This document shows, piece by piece, positions 10,064 through 19,300 of a DNA stretch of 64,000 nucleotides. The DNA lies in contig NC_087076.1 in the NCBI RefSeq assembly GCF_026151205.1, positions 15,832,419 through 15,896,418 on the forward strand, read 5' to 3'. Numbering within the stretch: position 1 is the first letter of the stretch; each line of letters opens with the position of its first letter. The stretch comes from Bolinopsis microptera (taxonomy: Eukaryota > Ctenophora > Tentaculata > Lobata > Bolinopsidae). The notes under the pieces are model-generated. The model saw nothing but the letters and a program-made list of their open reading frames with translations. It was not told the origin of the DNA and did no database searches. Position numbers and translations under genes: made by a program.

Positions 10064-11728
10064 TCATAACGTTATGAACGCACACAACTTCAAAGGTGTA
10101 TCTGAGTATATTTTAAAACTGCCGATATCCCAAACTGACAAAGATCCCTCACCTGTCACATTATTTACACCGTAGTCATTCCAAGTGAACATTGCTAAGC
10201 TGTATCTCATCCCAGAGTTGAATTCAATCAAAGGCACCAAATGAATTTTGTCCGCTTTTACAAACTCAGGATGAATATGAAGTCCCTCAGGATAATCTTC
10301 TTGATCAAAACAAAGGTTTACTTTAAACTTGTGTGGTTCACCAGACTTCATATCAGGGGTACATTTTAGAAGGAACCCACATTTTCCAGGTAAACAACAA
10401 TCAATCGTGTTAGGGTGTTTGAAATAGAAAGCAAAAGAGTGTGGTTTGTAAAACAGATCGTTAAGTCTACACTTATTTATCTTTGATATTTTATTATCCA
10501 GCCCGAATGTTTTTCCAACCCTTGGCCTTCTAACACTCTCTTCCTTAGACGTAAGATCAAAACCGTTCTCTTTTATAGTATCAGCCTCTTTGACATCAGC
10601 GTCATGCCACAATTCAAGGAACTCAGGTGATATTCTGCTCCATCCTCTCTTGCGACGAATCTGGTACATTTCATGTACCATATCGGGAGTTATCAACTGA
10701 TAATGACCATTATAACATTTGAAAGCTACAATTACTTCAATCAGCATGTACAAGTTTGATATAAGAGGAGATTCTTTAACAGCATCAAGAAATTCCTGGG
10801 TATTCAGTCCTTCAAACATCTCATACGAACAAAAAATATGAGCAATTTCTGTTGAACTTGAGGGTACTACAGATAAAGAGGAAGACACAGTTGATGAGTT
10901 TGGAGAACTTACAGGTGGTTTTTTCTTGAACTCTCTTACAGATTTTCTGTACAATGTGTTAACAAATAGTGCACATGAATCAGATGATTTAGTTGCACTA
11001 GTATCTAAAACATCAAACAGCTTCTCAAAAAAAGCTTCATCATCAGCAATGCATTTACAAAGATCAATATTTTCTAGCAGGTAACGAGAAGCTGCATTGA
11101 ATACTCCTCCCTCATTCTCCAGATTCTTCTTCATTATCTTCAGCAAGAGCTTAGGATTATGATTGGTGATCTGTATTATAAGATCCAGTTGACTAGTTTC
11201 CAGTTCAGAGTAGTTCTTCATGTAGGGTTCAACAAATATCTCAGCTCTGTTCTCCAGACCACAAATCTTCTGTACCACCAGGTCCACAAACTTGTCACAT
11301 TTCATCACTCTCATACAAAACCTGGCCTCCTCAAACAAGAACAACAAAGTCTGGTAGTCAGTGTGAACACTAACATCACCCACCAGACCAGTGAAGTAGT
11401 CCCAACATCTCCCTGACAACCACTCCACTTTGAAGACGTGACAGAGCTTGTTGACATCTCTGAACAAGTGCCTCACTAGTTGGATCTCCCCGCTGTACAG
11501 GGCCCCCAGGAAACTCTTCACCGCCTCCCCCACAAAGTCCTCCATCTCTAGAACAGACTGTTGTAGTTCCAGGAACAGGTGAACAAACACTGAACTGTGG
11601 TAAGACAGGATCAGAGAGTTTGCTTTCATTTCCTCTCCTCCTTGTAACTTTAGGACCACGTTACCGTGAAACTGAGAGTGTAGGTTCTCTATACCAAAAT
11701 CTGCTGGTACCACCACTTTAGGAGCCAT
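10064..11728 (-). CDS. BTB/POZ-domain protein, copy C (intact)
   Basis: Single-exon gene of 554 codons from ATG at 11728 to TGA at 10064. It is the reference copy of the array. Residues about 15-105 form a BTB/POZ domain (HGNVVLKLQGG, ANSLILSYHSSVFVHLF, VKSFLGALYSGEI, LCHVFKVEWL). Residues about 110-240 are helical and BACK-like. A low-complexity Ser/Pro linker follows at about 270-295 (KKKPPVSSPNSSTVSSSLSV). A C-terminal domain of about 250 aa is not recognised; it contains RRKRGWSRISPEFLELW, HPNTIDCCLPGKCGFLLK and EDYPEGLHIHPEFVKADKI. There is no signal peptide, so a soluble intracellular protein is likely. The usual role of such BTB proteins as cullin-3 adaptors or scaffolds is only family knowledge. 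The start matches that of all four sister copies. Confidence 0.88.
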   Translation of the reverse strand: MAPKVVVPADFGIENLHSQFHGNVVLKLQGGEEMKANSLILSYHSSVFVHLFLELQQSVLEMEDFVGEAVKSFLGALYSGEIQLVRHLFRDVNKLCHVFKVEWLSGRCWDYFTGLVGDVSVHTDYQTLLFLFEEARFCMRVMKCDKFVDLVVQKICGLENRAEIFVEPYMKNYSELETSQLDLIIQITNHNPKLLLKIMKKNLENEGGVFNAASRYLLENIDLCKCIADDEAFFEKLFDVLDTSATKSSDSCALFVNTLYRKSVREFKKKPPVSSPNSSTVSSSLSVVPSSSTEIAHIFCSYEMFEGLNTQEFLDAVKESPLISNLYMLIEVIVAFKCYNGHYQLITPDMVHEMYQIRRKRGWSRISPEFLELWHDADVKEADTIKENGFDLTSKEESVRRPRVGKTFGLDNKISKINKCRLNDLFYKPHSFAFYFKHPNTIDCCLPGKCGFLLKCTPDMKSGEPHKFKVNLCFDQEDYPEGLHIHPEFVKADKIHLVPLIEFNSGMRYSLAMFTWNDYGVNNVTGEGSLSVWDIGSFKIYSDTPLKLCAFITL

Positions 11729-12057
11729 GGTGTTCTAGTAGATTAACATTGTTAGTAACCTTAACATTTTTGAGCTATTTTTTAGAAACATTCTGTAATT
11801 ATTTGTACATCACTTTTAAAAGTAAGATAAAATTATGGGGTTTCAATGGGGTTTCAATACTTGAATGCAATGACAAAGGTCAGCGCTTATGAGTAATTGT
11901 ATTGCACAAGCGATTTTCAATCGCGCGTACTGGAAAATGAGCTAGGGTGAATGCACATAAACTGTAGACTCAACAGACATAATTAGGTTACTACATTTTC
12001 AAGAGATCATAACAAAAATTATCAAAAATTACAAATAGAAATGAAACACAATACAAA
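11729..12057. other. Spacer between BTB copies C and D
   Basis: Starts with the shared 5' flank of the BTB copies (GTTCTAGTAGATTAACATTG), then unique AT-rich sequence. Nothing else is recognised. Confidence 0.6.
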
Positions 12058-13814
12058 TTATGCGATAACGCAATCTCTGTTATTAGTTGGTGCAATTACG
12101 CAATCTCCAGAACTAGCTGGCGGGTCTGATATTGTGATGAAAGCGATCAACTTCAAACTAGTTACACACTGTATGTTGGCGTTACCTAATTGAAAATGTA
12201 GGGAATTAAAAAAAGAACCATACAGTTCGTAAAAAGCCGGCTGAAAAATGTCGCGTATACCAAACTCATTCCACGTAAAACTGGCTAAGCAATATGAGTA
12301 TTCCGACTCGCTAACTGTTTTAAGCATGGGAACCAAATGAAGTCTCTCCGCTTTCACAAACTCTGGATGAATATGAAGTCCCTCGGGATATTCTCTTTGG
12401 TCATAACAAATGTTTACTTTAAACTTGTGTGGTTTATTAAACTTCAAAATAGGCGTGCTTTTCAGTAGGAACCCACACTTTCCAGGTAGATTACAATCAG
12501 TAGTGTCAGGATGTTTGAAATGATAAGCAAAGGATTGAGGGTAAGAAAACAGGTCTGAAATTGTACAGACACTATTATTTGATAACTTATAGTCTGTTCC
12601 AACTATCTTCCCAACTCTCCTGACACTCTCCTCTTGAGAAATAAGATCTTGGCTGTTTTCCTTAATATTATCAGCCACTTTGACATCAAAATCAAGCCAC
12701 GATGCCAGGAATTCAGGTGATATTCTGCTCCATCTCTCTTGCGACGAATCTCCTCTATTTTATGTACCATATCGGGAGTCATTAACTGAGCATGACCATT
12801 ACAATATGTAAAAGCTACAATTGCTTCAATCAGCATGTACAGGTTTAATATAAGAGGAGATGTTTTTACTGCCTCAAGAAATTCCTTGTCACTAAACTCA
12901 CGAAAATACTCAAATGAACAAAAGATATGAGCAATTTCTGATGATTTTGAGGGACTTAATTGGATAGCGGGAACTGAAGTTGATGGGTCAGGGAAACTTA
13001 CAGGTGGTCTTTTCTTGAGCTCTCTCACAGACTTTCTGTACAATGTGTTAACAAATAGTGCATCTGAATCAGATGATTTAGTTGCACTATCTAAAACATC
13101 AAACAGCTCCTCAAAGAAAGCTTCATCATCAGCAATGCATTTACAAAGATCAATATTTTCTAGCAGGTAACGAGAAGATTTATTGAATATTCCTCCCTCA
13201 TCCTCCAGACTATTTTTCATTATTTTCAGTAAGAACATTGGATTATTATTGGTGATCTGTATCATTGTGTCCATTTGACTAGTTTCCAGTTCAGTGTAGT
13301 TCTTCATGTAGGGTTCAACAAATATCTCAGCTCTGTTCTCCAGACCACAAATCTTCTGTACCACCAGGTCCACAAACTTGTCACATTTCATCACTCTCAT
13401 ACAAAACCTGGCCTCCTCAAACAAGAACAACAAAGTTTGGTAGTCAGTGTGAACACTAACATCACCCACCAGACCAGTGAAGTAGTCCCAACATCTCCCT
13501 GCTAACCACTCTACTTTGAAGACGTGACAGAGCTTGTTGACATCTCTGAACAAGTGCCTCACTAGTTGGATCTCCCCGCTGTACAGGGCCCCCAGGAAAC
13601 TCTTCACCGCCTCCCCCACAAAGTCCTCCATCTCCAGAACAGACTGTTGTAGTTCCAGGAACAGGTGAACAAACACTAAACTGTGGTAAGATAGGATCAG
13701 AGAGTTTGCTTTCATGTCCTCTCCTCCTTGTAACTTTAGGACCACGTTACCGTGAAACTGAGAGTGTAGGTTCTCTATACCAAAATCTGCTGGTACCACC
13801 ACTTTAGGAGCCAT
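12058..13814 (-). pseudogene. BTB/POZ-domain gene copy D, single frameshift
   Basis: ATG at 13814 opens a 403-codon frame through the BTB and BACK-like parts. It goes out of frame near 12735, where copy C has CCATCCTCTC (plus strand) and D has CCATCTCTC, one base fewer. The correct frame continues without stops from the second Arg-rich segment to the C-terminal domain (CNLPGKCGFLLKSTP, REYPEGLHIHPEFVKAERLH) and ends at 12058. D has a C-terminal tail (SDPPASSGDCVIAPTNN) absent from B, C and E. One deleted base in an otherwise open gene could also be an assembly error, in which case D would be functional. Confidence 0.85.
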
Positions 13815-14183
13815 TCTATAACTCTATTAGATTAATATTGTTAGTACCGTAAACAACACATTTTTGAACTATTTTATAGAGAAAACTTTTAAGCACAAAC
13901 TTTAGGAGCCATTGTGCTGTTTAATATTTAAAGACAGTTATTGATGAAAACAAAGAAGATTTGACAGAAAAACATTATTGAAATTATTCAATTTTATTTA
14001 AACGTATTTGATTCCCCGATATAAATGATTCACAGGCTCACAGGGTACGTTGTTTCAAAAGTAGATTGGTATAAAGTGGTAAAGTAATTCAACATAAATC
14101 GTAACTTCTCCTACGAATTTAGGGATCTATAGCCACTCCAAACCCGTGGAATATCTAAAACTCGTAAAATTTGCTGAAACGAA
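13815..14183. other. Spacer between BTB copies D and E (duplicate of 819-1189)
   Basis: Aligns along most of its length with the A-B spacer, differing by small indels such as the missing TAATAACATCAATC segment. No independent gene. Confidence 0.75.
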
Positions 14184-15846
14184 TCACAAAGTTATGAACG
14201 CAGACAGCTTAAAATAGTTATCAGGGAATATGTATGCATCACCTACTACCCATTTTAATGATGATCCCTCATCATCATTTATCACCTCACTTATACCAAA
14301 CTCATTCCAGGTGAAAGTGGCTAAGCAGTATCTCATTCCAGAGTCGATTCAAACAAAGGCACCAAATGAATTTTGTCCGCTTTCACAAACTCAGGATGAA
14401 TATGAAGTCCCTCAGGATATACTTCTTGATCTAAACAAAGGCTTACTTTAAACTTGTGTGGTTCACCAGACTTCATATCAGGGGTACATTTTAGAAGGAA
14501 CCCACATTTTCCAGGTAAACAACAATCAATCGTGTTAGGGTGTTTGAAATGAAAAGCAAAAGATAGTGGTCTGTAAAACAGATCTCTAACTTTGCACTTA
14601 TTTACCTTTGATATTTTATTATCCATCCCGACTGTCTTTCCAACCCTTCGAACACTCTCTTCCTTAGACGTAAGATCGCAACCGTTTTCTTTTATAATAT
14701 TAGCCTCTTCGACATCAATGTCATGCCAAAATTCAAGGAATTCAGGTGATATTCTGCTCCATCCTCTCTTGCGACCGAATCTGCTCTATTTTATGTACCA
14801 TATTAGGTGTCAGCAATACTTCAAAATTGGAATTATATTGGAATGCAAAAAATCCCTCGATGAGCATGTACAAGTTTCTAACAAGAGGAGACTCTCCAGT
14901 CACATCTAGAAATTCACGTTCATTAAGTCCTCGAAATGATCGAATGAACAAAAGATATTCGGAATTTCTGCTGCACTTGAGGAACTACAGTGACAGAGTA
15001 TGCTACATTTGATAGTCCTGATGAACAACTTGAAGGCTGTCTTTTCTTGAGTTCTCTTACAGATTTCCTGTACAATGTGTTAACAAATAGTGCATCAGAA
15101 TCAGATGATTTAGTTGCACTATCTAAAACATCAAACAGATCCTCAAAAAGAGCTTCATCATCAGCAATGCATTTACAAAGATCAATATTTTCCAGCAGAT
15201 AACGAGAAGCTTCATTGAATACTCCTCCTTCATTCTCCAGATTCTTCTTCATTATTTTCAGCAAGAACATTGGATTACTTAATGTAATCTGCAACATTAA
15301 ATCTAGTTGGCTAGTTTCTAGTTCAGTGTAGTTCTTCATGTAGGGTTCAACAAATATCTCAGCTCTGTTCTCCAGACCACAAATCTTCTGTACCACCAGG
15401 TCCACAAACTTGTCACATTTCATCACTCTCATACAAAACCTGGCCTCCTCAAACAAGAACAACAAAGTCTGGTAGTCAGTGTGAACACTAACATCACCCA
15501 CCAGACCAGTGAAGTAGTCCCAACATCTCCCTGACAACCACTCCACTTTGAAGACGTGACAGAGCTTGTTGACATCTCTGAACAAGTGCCTCACTAGTTG
15601 GATCTCCCCGCTGTACAGGGCCCCCAGGAAACTCTTCACCGCCTCCCCCACAAAGTCCTCCATCTCCAGAACAGACTGTTGTAGTTCCAGGAACAGGTGA
15701 ACAAACACTGAACTGTGGTAAGACAGGATCAGAGAGTTTGCTTTCATGTCCTCTCCTCCTTGTAACTTTAGGACCACGTTACCGTGAAACTGAGAGTGTA
15801 GGTTCTCTATACCAAAATCTGCTGGTACCACCACTTTAGGAGCCAT
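14184..15846 (-). pseudogene. BTB/POZ-domain gene copy E, multiple frameshifts
   Basis: ATG at 15846 opens the same BTB/BACK-like start as the other copies, but the frame is lost after VVP near 14995 (one C missing relative to copy B). A further indel lies near 14940. An extra C near 14775 (TTGCGACCGAATC against TTGCGACGAATC in C) shifts the frame again. One base is missing near 14345. Between the lesions the frames encode FRGLNEREFLDV, CCLPGKCGFLLKCTPDMK and EVYPEGLHIHPEFVKADKI, and the end KLSAFITL with its stop at 14184-14186 is kept. With several independent lesions E is a true pseudogene. It is the closest relative of copy B. Confidence 0.88.
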
Positions 15847-16332
15847 TTCTGTTCTAGTGGATTAACATTGTTAGCCTTTCATACAATTTTATGAAACTAT
15901 TTTCAATGAACATTAGAGTCAATATTCTGTATAGTATTAAGAGCCAAAGTATACCATCACTTGAAGATTTAAAACGTTAAGTTGGCTGAGTTATGCCAAA
16001 CGAATAAAATCAAATTAATTTATAATTTGAGGTCGTAAGGTACAGAAATGTATCTTCACTAAAAAGATAAATTATTAGTGTGATTTGAAGAGATATTAAA
16101 ACTTGAACCACTTAGAAACGTAGAGCGTTATAATAAAACAATACAGAATGTATACAGCATGGTGGAATCTTCAAATAGAGACAACAGTGAATGAATGTCA
16201 ATGTTCTTCGCTTGATTGCATGGGTGGCTCATTAATAAGTCATAATAACCTCTTTAACCTCATTTTACCTTAGCTCATTATGAGAGGAAGTTCATATTCA
16301 TAATTACAGTCAATGTGTACTTATATTCTTGA
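15847..16332. other. Intergenic spacer between BTB copy E and MED6
   Basis: AT-rich sequence containing the 5' flank of copy E and, further right, the presumed 3' UTR of MED6. No other feature is recognised. Confidence 0.55.
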
Positions 16333-19300
16333 TCACCTTTGAGGCTCATCTTTTGTCTCCTGTTTGATGTTTGATTGTTCTGTGACAACTGGCCCAGTGC
16401 GCAGCATAAAATGTTGATACTTCTTAGTTAAAATGTCCATCAGCTTATCAATACTGAAAATAATGTATGTGATCAGTAATTTTAGAAACAGTTCAAGGCA
16501 TATTTGAATAATCAGAAATGAAAGAACATCACGATCAACTGCATCAACGAGATAAAGAGAGAAAATAAATACCTAAAAATCACAATCTACATAACCAATT
16601 ACTACCTTTCCTTTTGGAACTGTGAACAAGGTTCACTTCGTAGCTTCTCCTCCTTTGATGGTTCAGGAGGATCAAATGACCAGTAATGCCCTTTATTAGG
16701 ATCATACCTGAAATTTATTCGAGGTTCTCAAAACGTTGACATAAAGTTTCGTATACATTGATGAAATCAAAGGCTGCATCTCACTGTCAAATGTTCACTT
16801 CTATATTACAATAAATTGCAAAAAAATTGACTCTATGTGTGGAGGTAACTCAATAGAATAGGCAGGATGAGCACTTGTAGGTAGGATTGCACATTCATTA
16901 CTACAAAGGGGGGGGGGGGGGGGGGGGTGTCACGTCCGTCTATGTCCGCCTATGTCCTGTCCTTTTTGGATTCTATGAGACAACGGACGTGTTTTTTGGG
17001 ACATTGGCGGACACGGACGGACATTGGCGGACTCGGACGGACATTGGAATCCTTTTTGGATTCTATGAGACAACGGACGTGTTTTTTGGGACATTGGCGG
17101 ACACGGACGGACATTGGCGGACTCGGACGGAAATTGGCGGACTCGTACTCTGTTTTATAGATCTGGTACATTGTTGGCTCGGAATATTTGTTCAATATAA
17201 CACATACGGGGTGATGAAGTGATCACTGTGGATTAGTCTACCCAGCGGTCTCCAGTAATCTGTCTCTATCGGGTCCTTCAACGTTAAGCTGTTAAGCTGA
17301 TGTTGTCGTTCTATTGTTTATATTATCTCTATAATAGACGAAATAACGTACGCTCATTGGTCAGATATTTAATTGATAAACCAATGGACGCGGCGATCTG
17401 AACAGCGAGTCTCTTAACTTTAGGGGGGGAGGGGGGGTGTCACGTCCGTCTATGTCCGCCTATGTCCTGTCCTTTTTGGATTCTATTCTTTTTCGCAACT
17501 TCTATGTATTATAATTTTGTACAAAACAAAAGACTTATTTATCACACTAAAGCTATTAATAGCTTTAACTTATATCAAATTATATAGGGATCCAGGAAAA
17601 GGCCCCAGGAGGAGGAGGAGGAGGAGGACTGGGGAGGAGGAGGACTGTTGAGGACTGATGAGGAGGACTGAGGACGAGGAAGAGGAGTAGGAGGAGGACT
17701 GAGGAGGGGAGGAGGAAGAGGACTGGGGAGGATCAGGAAGACCCAGGAGGAGGACCCAGGAGGAGGACCCAGGAGGAGGACCTAGGAGGAGGAGGAGAAC
17801 TGAGGAGGATGACTGAGGAGGAGAAGGACTCAGGAGGAGGACTCAGGAGGACTGAGAAGGAGGAGGACTGAGGAGGATGGCTGAGGAGGATGGCTGAGGA
17901 GGATGACTGATAGGGAGGAGGAGGAGGAAGAGGAGGAAGAGGACTGAGGAGGAGGAGGGGAAGGACCCAGGAGGAGAAGGAGGACCCAGGAGGAGAAGGA
18001 GGACCCAGGAGGAGGACCCAGGAAAAGGCCCCAGGAGGAGGAGGAGGACCTAGGAGGAGGAGGAGAACTGAGGAGGATGACTGAGGAGGAGAAGGACTCA
18101 GGAGGAGGACTCAGGAGGACTGAGAAGGAGGAGGACTGAGGAGGATGGCTGAGGAGGATGGCTGAGGAGGATGACTGATAGGGAGGAGGAGGAGGAAGAG
18201 GAGGAAGAGGACTGAGGAGGAGGAGGGGAAGGACCCAGGAGGAGAAGGAGGACCCAGGAGGAGAAGGAGGACCCAGGAGGAGGACCCAGGAAAAGGCCCC
18301 AGGAGGAGGAGGAGGACTGGGGAGGAGGAGGACTGAGGAGGACTGAGGAGGAGGACTGACGATGACTGAGAAGGAGGAGTACTGAGGAGTACTGAGGAGG
18401 ATGGCTGAGGAGGATGGCTGAGGAGGATGACTGAGGAGGATGACTGAGAGGGAGGAGGAGAAGAACTCAGGAGGAGGACTCAGGAGGAAGAGGAGGAGGA
18501 GGGGAGGAGGAAGAGGACTGGGGAGGATCAGGAAGACCCAGGAGGAGGACCCAGTAGGAGGAGGAGGAGGAGGACCCAGGAGGAGGAGGAGGACTGAGGA
18601 GGACTGAGGAGGAGGACTGACGATGACTGAGAAGGAGGAGTACTGAGGAGTACTGAGGAGGATGGCTGAGGAGGATGGCTGAGGAGGATGACTGAGGAGG
18701 ATGACTGAGAGGGAGGAGGAGAAGAACTCAGGAGGAGGACTCAGGAGGAAGAGGAGGAGGAGGACTCAGGAGGAGGACTTAGGAGAAATGAGAAGGAGGA
18801 CTGAGGAGAACTGAGGCGGAGGAGGAGAAGGACTGAATAGGAGGAGAAGGAGGGGGACTGGGAGAGGACTGAGGAGGAGGAGGACTGATGAGAAGGATGA
18901 GGAGGAGGACTGAGGAGGAGGACTGAGGACCGAGGAGGAAGAGGAGGATGAAGAGGAGGAGGAGGACCCAGGAGGAGGAGGACTGAGGAGGACTGAGTAG
19001 GATGGCTGAGGAGGATGATTGAGAGGGAAGAGGAGGAGGACTGAGGAGGAGGAGGAAGACTGAATAGGAGGAGGAGGGGGACTAGGGGAGGACTGAGGAG
19101 GAGGATGGAGGACTGAGGAGAAGGATGAGGAGGAGGACTGAGGTGGACTGAGGAGGACTGAGAAGGAGGAGGACTGAGGAGGAGGACTGGGGAGGAGGAG
19201 GACTGTTGAGGACTGATGAGGAGGACTGAGGACGAGGAAGAGGAGTAGGAGGAGGACTGAGGAGGGGAGGAGGAAGAGGACTGGGGAGGATCAGGAAGAC

